Below, piece after piece: positions 1-11,700 of a DNA stretch of 64,000 nt. The translations under genes were made by a program, and so were the position numbers. The stretch's first letter is position 1; every line of letters starts with the position of its first letter. The notes under the pieces were generated by a model. That model did no database searches. It was not told the DNA's origin and worked only from the letters and a program-made list of their open reading frames with translations. Source of the stretch: Pandoraea anhela (GTDB taxonomy: Bacteria > Pseudomonadota > Gammaproteobacteria > Burkholderiales > Burkholderiaceae); NCBI RefSeq assembly GCF_902459655.1, contig NZ_CABPSB010000003.1, forward strand, positions 372,001 to 436,000. The letters run 5' to 3'.

Positions 1-1368
1 CACCAGGCTCGGGAAAGACGGATGGTGAAACTGTTGTGCCGAGACGTTGACCGACATGTACAGCCCGTCGAGCCGGGTGCGATCCCAGCGCGCGAGCTGC
101 ATGCAAGCGGCGCGCAACGCCCAGCCGCCCAGCAGATTGATCAGACCGTTGGCCTCGGCCAGCGGAATGAATTCGGCCGGGGAGACCGGGCCGAGCGCCG
201 GGTGCCAGCGCATCAGCGCCTCGACACCCTTCACGTTCAGCGAAATCGGGTCGCAGATCGGTTGGTAATGCAGGCTGAATTCACCGTTGTGAATCGCCTC
301 GAACATCGCCGATTCCAGCGAAAACGCCTTGCGGTGCAAGTCGCCCAGATCGTCCGTGTAGACGAACAGGCCGTTGCGGCCGCGATCCTTGGCGCAGTAC
401 ATGGCGGCGTCGGCATGTTTGATCAGCAGGCCGGCCGAGTCGCCGTGCTGCGGATAGAACGACACGCCGATGCTCGTCGTCAGGTGCAGCAACTGATCGC
501 CGACCTGAAACGGCTGCTGTACCGCCGAGAGCAGTCGCTTCATGATGCCGCCGAGCGCCTGTTCGTTATCGCAGCCGGGCAGCACCAGAACAAATTCGTC
601 ACCGCCCATGCGTGCGGCCATGTCCGTCTCGCGAATCTGCGCGATCAGGCGTTGGCCGGCATCGCGCAGCAACTGGTCGCCCACATCGTGGCCGAGCGAG
701 TCGTTGACCTTCTTGAAGCCGTCCAGATCGAGCAGGGCGACGGCGAAATTCGGACCGCCTTCGCGCGCGTGCTGAATGGTCTCGACGATGCACTGCTGAA
801 TATATTGACGATTCCCGAGGCCCGTGACGGCGTCGCGCACGGCCAGATCGGACAGGCGCGCTTCATTTTCCTTGAAAGCGGTGATGTCTTCGCCATGCAC
901 GAGAAACGTGGCGTTCGCGCCGGACGCCCCACCAATGCGAGGCGTGTACTGGGCGATACGAAGGCGCATCCAGACACGGTCGGTCAGACCGCGGAGCAGG
1001 CGCACAGTGCACTGCTGGGGACCAAGGGTCTGGGCGGCGGAAAAAGCCTCCTGCAACAAGGGAACGTCTTCGATGCCGGTCAGCTCGAAGAGCGTGGCAT
1101 GGTCGATGTACTCACGTGAGTATTCGAGCAGACGCAGGGAGGCTTCGGCAATGAAAAGAAAACGGCCATCGGCTGCAACGTGTGCCGAGAGTCCGCCGGT
1201 CAGCTCGACCAGCGCCCGGGACAATGCCGGGGCCGGCGCCGTGGCGTTGGCCTCGGCGATTGCCGATGCCAGGGTCGAAGGCTCGACCAAAGGCACACCG
1301 GCTGGGAGTCGATCTGAACTCATTGTTGTTGTCTGTGCATGCATCACGTCGAGCGCGCTGCCGCTCAT
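1..1368 (-). CDS. GGDEF-EAL cyclic-di-GMP signalling protein with PAS-like N-terminus (3' end outside window)
   Basis: The gene reads leftwards and its C-terminus is cut by the window edge. Residues about 40-170 look like a PAS-type sensor. The diguanylate cyclase domain follows, with an intact GGDEF motif near residue 253 (context RMGGDEFVLVLPG). An EAL phosphodiesterase domain starts near residue 345, with EALMRW near residue 383 and the downstream EFIPLAE and SVNVS motifs. The protein would make and/or degrade cyclic-di-GMP at the membrane or in the cytoplasm; with both motifs intact the net activity cannot be told. I chose the ATG at 1368 because GGGGAAG lies a few bases upstream and an in-frame stop lies just beyond it. 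ATGs at 1344 and 1323 have no ribosome-binding site. No transmembrane segment is seen in the visible part. Confidence 0.92.
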   Translation of the reverse strand, partial: MSGSALDVMHAQTTTMSSDRLPAGVPLVEPSTLASAIAEANATAPAPALSRALVELTGGLSAHVAADGRFLFIAEASLRLLEYSREYIDHATLFELTGIEDVPLLQEAFSAAQTLGPQQCTVRLLRGLTDRVWMRLRIAQYTPRIGGASGANATFLVHGEDITAFKENEARLSDLAVRDAVTGLGNRQYIQQCIVETIQHAREGGPNFAVALLDLDGFKKVNDSLGHDVGDQLLRDAGQRLIAQIRETDMAARMGGDEFVLVLPGCDNEQALGGIMKRLLSAVQQPFQVGDQLLHLTTSIGVSFYPQHGDSAGLLIKHADAAMYCAKDRGRNGLFVYTDDLGDLHRKAFSLESAMFEAIHNGEFSLHYQPICDPISLNVKGVEALMRWHPALGPVSPAEFIPLAEANGLINLLGGWALRAACMQLARWDRTRLDGLYMSVNVSAQQFHHPSFPSLV

Positions 1369-1834
1369 GTGCTTCCCCGTTCAGGCAAACGCGCTCATGG
1401 CCGGACCGTGGTCCGGCGGGTGTCCGATGGATTGTGGGCCATTATAGCTAAAGACGCCAGCGATTTTGATGGCCCCAACCCCCCGTTTCACGCCGCTTTC
1501 CAACGGACTTCCCGTGTTGGATTTTTTCCTACAAGGCAATCGGGATGATTTCCTGCATGGCCGGTGGCGTTTGACCGAAGTTCGGTCAACATCGTCCGCC
1601 CGGAACACCTCCATGCCGCCGGTATGTTGACCGGCGCGATCATCTTGCGTGCGCCAGTCTACCCAAGCGGGAGCGACTTGAGGGCGCTGCAATCATGGAT
1701 TTTTGCGATTGCGATGCAACATCGCAACAACAGCGACAGGCGAGCGCTGTTCCGCGCCGCCCGCCGCGTCTGCGATTCGCGGCTGGTGAGAGCGACGCCG
1801 GCAAACTGAGAATGCGCAGGCGGCGATTGCCGGC
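1369..1834. other. Intergenic, no gene seen
   Basis: This 466-bp gap lies between the start of the GGDEF-EAL gene and the end of the racemase gene. Short open frames occur on both strands but none has protein-like composition or a ribosome-binding site. I see no hairpin followed by a T-run and no clear promoter. Confidence 0.6.
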
Positions 1835-2563
1835 TCAGTCGCGGGCAGGATCCTCGTGTGCGAGCGACCAGGCGATGCAGGCGCGGGCCAGCGCGGCGGA
1901 GGCGTCCAGACCGAAGCGTGCGAGCGGGGAGTCGAGCGTCGCCAGGGCGACGGGGATTTCGGTGCAGCCGAGGATCACGCGTTGCGCGCCTGCGGCGAGG
2001 AGCTGTTCCAGCGCCATTGCGAGCGCCTCACCGCCGCGGCGAGTTTCCCCGGCCTTGGTAAGGCGAATACCTTCGTTGACCAGCGTCTGGTGCGCGAGCG
2101 GCTCGCGCGTCGAGACGAAACGGTAGCCCAGGGCTTCGAGTCGTGGGCGGTAGACATTGGCGTGATGCGTGCCCTCGGTCGCCATCAGGCCGATGGGGGC
2201 GCCGGGCGCGACACAGGTCGAGAGCTCGCCCGCGACGGCTTCGACCACGTCGAGTACGGGCAGCCGGGTGCGATGGCGCAGCGCGTCGAGCCATGCGTGG
2301 GCGGTATTGCAGGCAATCGCGATGCAGCCGACGCCCGACTGCTCGAGCGCATGCACGCCGTCGAGCATGCCGTCGAGCGGCGACGCGCCGTCGCGCAGCA
2401 GGGCTTCGGTGCGGTCGGGAATCTGCGGTACCGAATACAGGATGAACGGAATGTGATCCTGGTCGCGGTTGGCCGGGTGCTGATCGACGATCTTGCGGCA
2501 GAGGTCGATGCCGGCGGCGGGGCCCATGCCGCCGAGGATGCCGAGCGTGGCGTGCGAATTCAT
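1835..2563 (-). CDS. Aspartate/glutamate racemase family protein
   Basis: A 242-residue protein of the PLP-independent Asp/Glu racemase family, which interconverts L- and D-amino acids (aspartate or glutamate in characterised members). The N-terminus has the family signature LGILGGMGPAAG. The two catalytic cysteines sit in IAIACNTAHAW (about residue 87) and ILGCTEIP (about residue 203). The open frame extends further upstream but that part is unlike the family, so I start at the ATG at 2563. The gene lies 86 bp downstream of a glutamate/aspartate-type binding protein and in the same direction as a D-amino acid dehydrogenase, which suggests D-amino acid uptake and catabolism. Which amino acid is used cannot be read from the sequence. 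Confidence 0.9.
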   Translation of the reverse strand: MNSHATLGILGGMGPAAGIDLCRKIVDQHPANRDQDHIPFILYSVPQIPDRTEALLRDGASPLDGMLDGVHALEQSGVGCIAIACNTAHAWLDALRHRTRLPVLDVVEAVAGELSTCVAPGAPIGLMATEGTHHANVYRPRLEALGYRFVSTREPLAHQTLVNEGIRLTKAGETRRGGEALAMALEQLLAAGAQRVILGCTEIPVALATLDSPLARFGLDASAALARACIAWSLAHEDPARD

Positions 2564-2649
2564 GATGATGACAATCTGCAGGAACGGCGAAAGACGGGAT
2601 CTGCTGGTGCAGGGACCGTGGTCCCCGCACGACACACGGTCCGTCAGGA

Positions 2650-3552
2650 TCAGTCGTAGGCCTTCGTGATCGGATCCTTGAACATGGCGCGCATTTCCGG
2701 CGTCATCGGGTAGTTCATGTTCTGACCCTTCGGCGGCACCGGCTGCGTGAACCACTTGTTGTACAGCTTTTCCATCTCGCCCGACTTCTCCATGTCGGCA
2801 ATGACCGTGTCCACGACCTTGGTAAACGCCGGGTCGTCGCGGCGCATCATGCAAGCGTAGTTTTCGAACTGGATGTTCGGGCCGACGATTTCATAGTTTT
2901 TGGCTTCGTCTGCCGCCAGAGCGGCACGCTGGCCATAAAGCAGCGGCTCGTCCATCACGAAGGCCGCAGCACGCCCTACCTTGAGGGCCAGGAAGCCTTC
3001 GGCGTGATCCTTGGCCTGAATCAGGTTGAAGCCGAGTTCGCCGCGTTTGCCCGACAGAATCCGATCGGCCGTCGTCCCGGCGGTCGTTGCGATCGTCTTG
3101 CCTTTCAGGCTATCGAGGTCGGTAATGCCCGAGCCTGTCTTGGCGATCATCTTGATCGAGTAGAGGAAGATGTTGTGCGAGAAGCCGACCTGTTTGGCGC
3201 GTTCGAACGTATGAGTGGTCGAGCCGCACTCCAGATCGATCGTGCCGTTTTGTATCAGCGAGAGACGGTTTTGTGACGTAATCGGCGTTTCCGTCACTTT
3301 CAGGTTCGGAGCCTTCAGTTCCTTTTTGACCGCATCGACGATCTTCAGCGCGATTTCCTGCGAGTAGCCGATGGTCTTTCCGTTGTTATTCGAGTACGAA
3401 AACGGGATCGACGATTCACGCACGCCGAGGGCGATCACGCCGGTGTCCTTGATCTTCTTGAGCGTGCCGGTCAGTTCCTCTGCGCTCGCGGCTTGCGCGA
3501 ACAGGGCGGCGGCGGCGCTGACGAGCAGCAGGGGAGCAAACAGCTTCTTCAT
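2650..3552 (-). CDS. Periplasmic amino-acid ABC transporter solute-binding protein (GltI/AatJ-like)
   Basis: A 300-residue SBP_bac_3 family protein. It has a signal peptide (MKKLF start, hydrophobic core, cleavage near ASAEE) and then the typical glutamate/aspartate binding-protein segments: IALGVRESSIPFSYS, YSQEIALKIVDAV, TIDLECGSTTHTFER and GKTIATTAGTTADR. It would capture acidic amino acids in the periplasm. No permease or ATPase genes are adjacent, so it must share membrane components encoded elsewhere or be an orphan. The ATG at 3552 follows AAGAGACC and begins the signal peptide. It belongs with the racemase and D-amino acid dehydrogenase in one leftward cluster. Confidence 0.93.
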   Translation of the reverse strand: MKKLFAPLLLVSAAAALFAQAASAEELTGTLKKIKDTGVIALGVRESSIPFSYSNNNGKTIGYSQEIALKIVDAVKKELKAPNLKVTETPITSQNRLSLIQNGTIDLECGSTTHTFERAKQVGFSHNIFLYSIKMIAKTGSGITDLDSLKGKTIATTAGTTADRILSGKRGELGFNLIQAKDHAEGFLALKVGRAAAFVMDEPLLYGQRAALAADEAKNYEIVGPNIQFENYACMMRRDDPAFTKVVDTVIADMEKSGEMEKLYNKWFTQPVPPKGQNMNYPMTPEMRAMFKDPITKAYD

Positions 3553-3803
3553 GGTCTCTTGTCCTATCGGAAGTGAATGGCGCGGTAGTCCGCGCCGTTT
3601 GAACTGTAAAGAATCTCGAAGCCCAAAAACACTGATACAACCCGACACGTCGCCCATCGGTCCCCGTGGGAGTCATGCCTCTGATGCCCGGTATCCGGCT
3701 GCGCGTCGCGTGCGTTTCTGCACTTGGGCCGCCCGCCGGAGCCTCATGCCTGATCGTCGCTGCCTCGTCACATCAGGCTCGCGCCATGGCCGATAACCCA
3801 CAC

Positions 3804-5069
3804 CTACGCGGCCAGACGAGCAAACCCTGTCAGATCGACGGCGGGACGCTTGCCGTCGATGGCGTCGGCGATGGCGCGTGCGGCGCCCATCGACAACGTA
3901 AAACCCAATCCGCCGTGGCCGACGTTCAGCCACAGATTGCCCAGCCGGTTCGCACGCCCCAAGATAGGGCGGCCGTGCGGCGTGGACGGACGCATGCCCG
4001 TCCATTCGAGCGGCGCCGACGCATGGTTTAGCGACGGAAACAGTCCGGCGGACAACGTGCGCAGCGCGGCGATACGATGCGCGGCGATGCGATAGTCGTA
4101 CCCGACCAGATCGGCGATGCCCGCCACGCGCAGATGGTCGCCGAGGCTGGCGTAGACGACTTTGTTGTCGGCATCCGTCACGGAGACCTGCGGACGCGCA
4201 TCCGGGGGGGCGTCGCGGTACGTCAGGCTGTAGCCCTTGAGCGGATACATGGATACGGGCTCGCCGACCTCACGTAACAGCGGCCCGGCGGCCAGACCGT
4301 TGGCGACCACGCAGGCGTCTACCGGGATGTCCCCGGTGCGCGTGCGAACGGCCTGCACGGTGTTGCCGCGCACATCGAATCCGGTCACGTCACGCTCGAA
4401 CATCAGCGCGCCGCGCGTGCAGGCGCCGATGATTCGCGCCAACGCCCTGCACAGCATCTGACAGTCGCCGGTGCCCTCGCCCGGGGTGTAAATACCCCCG
4501 GCCAGCTCGCCCGCGATCTTGCCTAACGCCGGTTCGAGCGTGACGCACGTCGCCGCGTCGACACGACGCTGCGGGTAGCCGAGCCCGTTGGCGAGTTCGA
4601 GCGAGCGTTCGGCCGCAGCGAGCTTGGCGGCGTCGCGATAGACCACGAGCTTGCCGCTCAGGCGGTACTCGAACGCAGTGCCCGCCTCGGATTCCTGCGA
4701 CAGAAATTCGAGCATCACCTCGCGGCTATGCAGCCCGAGCGCGAGCAGACGCAACGTGGAACTGGCGTTTGCCGTTACGTTGCAGTGCCTGACGAATTCG
4801 ATCGACCAGCGCCAGAAGTCAGGGTCGAACGACGGCTTGATGCGCAGCGGCCCCGTGCCGGAGAACAGCAGCGACGGCAGTTGCGAGAGCACGCCGGGGG
4901 CGGCGAGCGGCGACACGTAGCCATAGCTCAACTGGCCGCCGTTTGCGAAACTCGTGCCCAGACCCGGCCCGCGTCCGGCATCGATGACCGTGACGTCGTG
5001 ACCCGCGCGAAGCAACTGATATGCGCTGGCGAGGCCGACGATGCCCGCTCCGATAACGCCAATGTGCAT
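3804..5069 (-). CDS. D-amino acid dehydrogenase (DadA-like, FAD-dependent)
   Basis: A 421-residue DAO-family flavoprotein. The dinucleotide-binding motif GVIGAGIVGLASAYQL is at the N-terminus, followed by TSFANGGQLSYGYVSPLAAPG, which is characteristic of DadA. The C-terminal GHGGLGFTLSMGAARAIADA contacts FAD in the family. DadA enzymes oxidise D-amino acids to 2-oxo acids and pass electrons to the respiratory chain. I start at the ATG at 5069, directly before the Rossmann strand. The frame stays open to an ATG at 5132, which would add a hydrophobic leader, but neither start has a strong ribosome-binding site. It is divergent from the LysR gene at 5279 and upstream of the binding protein and racemase. 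Confidence 0.92.
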   Translation of the reverse strand: MHIGVIGAGIVGLASAYQLLRAGHDVTVIDAGRGPGLGTSFANGGQLSYGYVSPLAAPGVLSQLPSLLFSGTGPLRIKPSFDPDFWRWSIEFVRHCNVTANASSTLRLLALGLHSREVMLEFLSQESEAGTAFEYRLSGKLVVYRDAAKLAAAERSLELANGLGYPQRRVDAATCVTLEPALGKIAGELAGGIYTPGEGTGDCQMLCRALARIIGACTRGALMFERDVTGFDVRGNTVQAVRTRTGDIPVDACVVANGLAAGPLLREVGEPVSMYPLKGYSLTYRDAPPDARPQVSVTDADNKVVYASLGDHLRVAGIADLVGYDYRIAAHRIAALRTLSAGLFPSLNHASAPLEWTGMRPSTPHGRPILGRANRLGNLWLNVGHGGLGFTLSMGAARAIADAIDGKRPAVDLTGFARLAA

Positions 5070-5189
5070 GAAATCAAAAAAACGGAAAAGCGCGATGAAA
5101 AACGCAAGGAAAAGCCGGACGGGGAAAAACACGAACGCTTGTCTGCCCGCCCTTTGCTACGCAGTGTAGGGGGAGAAAATTCGGTAACC

Positions 5190-5211
5190 TATGCGGATTT
5201 GAGGCAGCATA
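5190..5211. promoter_or_regulatory. Possible LysR-type operator (TATGC-N12-GCATA dyad)
   Basis: The divergent spacer between the D-amino acid dehydrogenase and the LysR gene contains an inverted repeat with 5-bp perfect arms, about 68 bp upstream of the LysR start. Position and geometry suit a LysR-type binding site controlling both directions. The arms are short, so this is an inference. Confidence 0.35.
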
Positions 5212-5278
5212 TGTCTTTTGGCTATAGGGTCGGCGTCACGGCCGATCCTGCATCGAAGACAGGGAGACCACGTCAGGC

Positions 5279-6238
5279 ATGAAATTGCGACATATCGAGA
5301 CATTTCGCGCGGTGGTGCTGACCGGCTCGGCCAGCGGCGCGGCGCAATTGCTCAACGTCTCGCAACCGGTCGTCTCCCGCGTGTTGCAGCACGCCGAGCA
5401 GCAACTCGGCTTCAAGCTCTTCGATCGCATCAAGGGACGTCTCGTGCCCACGGCCGAAGCGCGGCGGCTGTACCCCGACGTCGAGCGCATCTTTACGGAT
5501 CTGGAGCGCCTGCGCACCACGTCGCGCAATCTGCGTCAGCACGGGGTGGGCCACCTGCGCATCGCCGTCACGCCGAGCCTGGCGCAAAGCCTGCTGCCGG
5601 CGGCGATCGAGCGCATGCGGCGCGCGCACCCCGATGTGGTCTTCGAACTCATTACCCACCACACGAACGAGACGATCACCGCGATCCTGACGTCGTCGGT
5701 CGATGTGGGCATCGTCTCGGCGCCCCCGATGGCGGCCGGTATCGTGAGCCGTCCCGTGGCGCAGGGCCATATCGTGCTGGCAGTGCCCGCCTCGTGGCCC
5801 AAACTCTCGCGGCGCGGCCCGGCCAGCGCCGACGCGCTTGCCGGCCGCGATCTCATCAAACTGCACGACGACACCCCGCTGGGCGCACTCATCAACGAGC
5901 GGCTGGATCAGACCGAACTGTTGCACGACGCCGAAGTGATGGTGCAGACGTATTCGCTCGCCGCCGCGCTCGTCGAACATGGGCTGGGCTACGCGCTGCT
6001 CGACCAGTTCACGGCCGCGAGTGCGCATGTGCAGGCGCAGCGGTTGTACCGTGTCGCGCCGGCCCTCGAATTCCCGGTCGAAATGCTGCGTCCGGCACAC
6101 GCGCCGGAGTCGGTGCTGGCCGATACGCTGCGGCGTCATCTGGCGGACGTCGCCGCCGAGTTGAGCGAGCGGGCCGACACCCTGTGCGAAGGGCGCGAAA
6201 TCGTCCTTACGCCAAGCGACGAGACGCATGGCGACTGA
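5279..6238 (+). CDS. LysR family transcriptional regulator
   Basis: A 319-residue LysR-type regulator. The N-terminal winged helix-turn-helix is plain (MKLRHIETFRAVVLTGSASG, then AAQLLNVSQPVVSRVLQHAE and LGFKLFDRIKGRLVPT). It is followed by a periplasmic-binding-protein-like effector domain. It is transcribed away from the D-amino acid dehydrogenase, racemase and acidic amino-acid binding protein genes and probably controls them, as divergent LysR genes usually do. The start lies at the first in-frame ATG before the HTH. The effector could be a D- or L-amino acid, but nothing in the sequence decides this. Confidence 0.95.
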   Translation: MKLRHIETFRAVVLTGSASGAAQLLNVSQPVVSRVLQHAEQQLGFKLFDRIKGRLVPTAEARRLYPDVERIFTDLERLRTTSRNLRQHGVGHLRIAVTPSLAQSLLPAAIERMRRAHPDVVFELITHHTNETITAILTSSVDVGIVSAPPMAAGIVSRPVAQGHIVLAVPASWPKLSRRGPASADALAGRDLIKLHDDTPLGALINERLDQTELLHDAEVMVQTYSLAAALVEHGLGYALLDQFTAASAHVQAQRLYRVAPALEFPVEMLRPAHAPESVLADTLRRHLADVAAELSERADTLCEGREIVLTPSDETHGD

Positions 6239-6282
6239 CCGTTACGCGGTGTCGGCTTCCCGCACGTTCCCCACGGGCGGGC

Positions 6283-6909
6283 TCAGCGGCAACTCGGCTC
6301 GCTTTTGACTTCGTAGTAGGTGAACGGCTGTGGTTGAAGCTTGTCGGCGAGCGACGGATAGTTCGCCTGCACGAAGCGACGTGCACCCGCCATGTCGAAC
6401 TCGGTGCGCAGCCAGAGTTTGCCGTCGCGACTGTCGAGCACGAGGGTGCCCGCGTAGATGACGTCCCCGCGTTTGACCTGAACCGTGGGCACCTTGCGAC
6501 CCTTGCAGTAGCGGAAACGATAGCTGTTGTCGGGGGGCGTGAATTCCATCGGGCCGAAGCGCTCGTTGCGCATGAGCGGCGAGACGCGCATGGCAAGGTA
6601 GCCGCGCGTTGGCGGATTGCTGTTGAGGGTGCGGGTGATCTTGCTGCCGATAATGCCGTTGATGGTCTGATTGAAATCCGAGTAGCTCCACGGACCCCAG
6701 GTGCTTTGCAGCGGCGTGTCGAGGCCGACGATGACGATGGCGTATTCGTCGAGCGTGTCTTCGGTCAGGGCGGGGTTGGGGGCGACGCCCCTGGTGCTGC
6801 ACGCAGTGAGTGCGGTGGCCGTGGCGATGACCGCCGCGACGCCGGCCGCGCCGACGAGCGCCCGGCGCCACGCCGCAGGGAAGAACAACAGGGTACGCAG
6901 TGACCTCAT
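6283..6909 (-). CDS. Putative lipoprotein of unknown function
   Basis: A 208-residue protein with a long basic N-terminus, a hydrophobic segment and a lipobox (ALTACS, Cys near residue 37), so it is probably lipid-anchored on the periplasmic side. The start at 6909 has an excellent ribosome-binding site (AAGGAGG, 5 bases upstream). The mature part, with segments such as IVGLDTPLQSTWGPWSYSDF and TFTYYEVKSEPSCR-like C-terminus, does not match a family I recognise. It stands alone between a convergent LysR gene and the helicase gene. Confidence 0.85.
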   Translation of the reverse strand: MRSLRTLLFFPAAWRRALVGAAGVAAVIATATALTACSTRGVAPNPALTEDTLDEYAIVIVGLDTPLQSTWGPWSYSDFNQTINGIIGSKITRTLNSNPPTRGYLAMRVSPLMRNERFGPMEFTPPDNSYRFRYCKGRKVPTVQVKRGDVIYAGTLVLDSRDGKLWLRTEFDMAGARRFVQANYPSLADKLQPQPFTYYEVKSEPSCR

Positions 6910-6997
6910 TGCAGCCTCCTTGTGGCGCGTGGCGCTCAGGGGACGTTCGACAGGGCTACGGCGGGGGGGACCCGGTGATCCGGGCCGGTCCCGGCAA

Positions 6998-8437
<1,440 letters not shown>

Positions 8438-8702
8438 GCGCGATTATACCGGGTGCGTCCGGCGTCTCCAGGGGGGATGGGCGCGATGCACGGGTTTCGG
8501 GCGGATGGCTCGGCAAGGCTCGGCAGAATGGCTCAGCATACCCGATCTCAGGGATTGCGCCGTTGCCAGCCCGGGGCCGCCGGGCGTAGCATGGCTTTGC
8601 CTGCCGTTTGCCTGTGCGTTGCCTGTTCGCTGCTTGTCTGCTGCTCGTCGATAGGCCGGTCGTCGACCGGTCGCTGTCTCGTCCATCTCCGCAGAGGTGC
8701 CC

Positions 8703-11700
8703 ATGCCCGCGAATCCGGAAGAGAAAGTCCGCCAGCACATGGCGGAAGTCGTCACGATGGCCCGTGAGCGCGCGCCCGACGTGGCCGCCCTGTTCGAGCC
8801 TTTCGTCCAGCATTACTACGGTCTGGCCGATGCCGAGGAGGTCGTCTCGCGCAGTGTCGCCGATCTTTATGGCGCCGCGATGGCGCACTGGCAACTCGGC
8901 CAGAAGTTCGTCTGCGGTGAGCCGCGCATCCGCATCTACAATCCCACGCTCGATCAGCACGGCTGGCATTGCAGCCATACGGTGGTGGAAATCGTCAACG
9001 ACGACATGCCGTTTCTCGTCGACTCGGTGACCATGGAGGTCAACCGGCAAGGGTTGGCGCTGCATTCGGCGTTTCACCCGGTGTATCGCGTGCGTCGCGA
9101 CGCCGCGGGCAAGCGCCTGAGCGTCGCGCCGGGCAGCAGCAACGTCGGGAGCGCCAACGGCAATGGCAACGAGCGCAAGGCGGCCGACGACGACGGCAGC
9201 CGCTTCGAGTCATATATTCACATCGAAGTCGATCGGTTCTCGGAGCCGGAACGCATTCAGGCGCTGATCGACGGTCTGCAACGCGTGCTCGGCGACGTGC
9301 GGGCGGCGGTCGAGGACTGGCGCGCCATGCAGGCTGCCGCGCACGCCGCCGTCGAATCGCTCACCCAGCGCGCCGCGCAAAAGGGTGTCACGGCTCACGA
9401 GCGCGAGGAGATCGACGAAGCGCAGGCGTTCCTCGACTGGATGCTGGCCCGGCATTTCACGTTCCTCGGCTACCGCGATTACGAATTGGTCGTGCGCGAC
9501 GGTGAGCCTTATCTGCAAGGCGTGACGGGCACGGGGCTGGGCGTGCTGCGCGAGTCCCGACGCGACGCCGGCACGCCTGACGTGACGCGCCTCTCACCGG
9601 GCGCCATCGGCATCGTTCAGGCGAGCGCGCCGATCTTTTTGACGAAAGCGAACTCGCGCGCAAGCGTTCATCGTCCCGGCTATCTCGACTACGTCGGCGT
9701 CAAGCGCTTCGACGCGCAGGGCAACGTGTGCGGCGAACGGCGCTTTCTCGGGCTGTACACGTCTACTGTCTATATGGTGCCGGCAGAGGAAATTCCGCTG
9801 GTGCGCCGCAAGGTCGCCGAGGTCATCGGCCGCACGGGATTTCTGCCGAACGGGCATCTGGCCAAGACGCTCGTCACGATCCTCGAACAATATCCGCGCG
9901 ACGAACTCTTCCAGATCGACGCCGATCAGTTGGCCGACATCGCACTGGGCATCCTGCGGTTGCAGGAACGTCAGCGCACGCGGCTGTTCGTGCGTCGCGA
10001 CCGCTTCGACCGCTACGTCTCGTGCCTGGTGTTCGTGCCGCGCGAGAAATTCAATACCGATCTGCGCATTCGTGTGCAGAATCTGCTGCTCGCGGCGTAT
10101 CACGGCACCAGCGTCGAATTCACGCCGTTGCTGTCCGAATCGATGCTCGCGCGTATTCACATCACGGTGCGCACCGAGCCGGGGCGCGTGCCCGACGTCG
10201 ACGTCAACGAACTGGAGGCACGGATCGTGGAGACGGCGCGTCGCTGGCAGGACGATCTGTCCGACGCGCTACGCGAACAACTGGGCGAGGAACGCGGCAC
10301 GCGGGCAATGCGTCGTTACGCGCAGGCGTTCCCTGCGGGGTATCGGGAGGACTACGCCGCCCGCGTGGCCGTGCGCGACGTCGAGCTCATCGAGCCGTTG
10401 CTGAGCGCCGGGCAAGCGGGGCAGGCGGCGGGGGGCGTCGCCTCAGGGGCGAGCACGCTCGGCATGCAACTGTATCGCCCGTTGGAGGCGGCGCCCGGCA
10501 CGTTGCGTTTCAAGATTTATCAGGCAGGCGAGCCTATCGCGCTCTCACGCAGTTTGCCGATGCTCGAACACCTTGGCGTGCGCGTGAACGACGAGCGTCC
10601 CTATCGGATCGAACCGGCCGATGCCGGCGTGGTGTGGATGCACGACTTCGGCATGACGAGCCTCGATGGGGCAGACGTCGATCTGGAGCACGCCCGCGCG
10701 CGCTTCGAAGATGCCTTCGCGCGGATCTGGGCCGGCGACGTGGAGAACGACGATCTCAACCGCCTCGTGCTGCAAGCCGGCCTGACGTGGCGTGAGGTGC
10801 GTATCTTGCGGGCGTACGCAAAGTACATCCGACAAGTCGGTTCGACCTTCAGTAATGCCTATATCGAGAACGCCTTGACCGGCAATCCGTCGATTGCGGG
10901 CATGCTCGTGCGGCTGTTCCTGGCGCGCTTCGATCCTGCGCTGAGTGCGGACGTCCGCGAGGCGCGTGCCGATCAGTTGCGTACGCAAATCCACGCCGCA
11001 CTGGAAGACGTTCCCAATCTCGACGAAGACCGCATCTTGCGTCAATTCCTGGGCGTACTCGAAGCGACGCTACGCACGAACTACTTCCAGACAGTGAAAG
11101 ACGGCACGACGCCGCCCGCGCAAAAAGCGTATCTGTCGTTCAAGTTCGATCCTTCGAAGGTGCCGGGCCTGCCCGAGCCGAAGCCGATGTTCGAGATCTG
11201 GGTGTATTCGCCGCGGGTCGAGGGCGTGCATCTGCGCGGGGGACGTGTGGCGCGTGGCGGTCTGCGCTGGTCGGACCGTCGCGAGGACTTCCGCACCGAG
11301 GTGCTCGGGCTGGTGAAAGCGCAGATGGTGAAGAACACCGTCATCGTGCCGGTCGGCTCGAAGGGCGGTTTCGTGGTCAAGCAGCCACCGTCCCCCGCCG
11401 ATCGGGATGCCTATCTGGCCGAGGGCGTGGCGTGTTATCAGACATTCCTGCGCGGGCTGCTGGACCTGACGGACAACTACGTCGACGGCCAGTTGGTGCC
11501 GCCACCGCAGACTGTGCGTATCGATGGCGACGATCCGTATCTGGTCGTCGCCGCCGACAAGGGCACCGCCACCTTCTCGGACTATGCGAACGCGATCTCC
11601 GCAGAGTACGGCTTCTGGCTGGGCGACGCGTTTGCCTCGGGGGGCTCCGTCGGTTACGACCACAAGAAAATGGCCATCACGGCGCGGGGCGCATGGGAGT

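Noticed and set aside
22-1119. Long plus-strand frame over the GGDEF-EAL gene
   Set aside because: The opposite strand encodes clear GGDEF and EAL motifs; this frame is a high-GC shadow.
5218-6903. 561-codon plus-strand frame over the LysR gene and lipoprotein
   Set aside because: Arg/Ala-rich composition with no domain; it covers two real genes in other frames.
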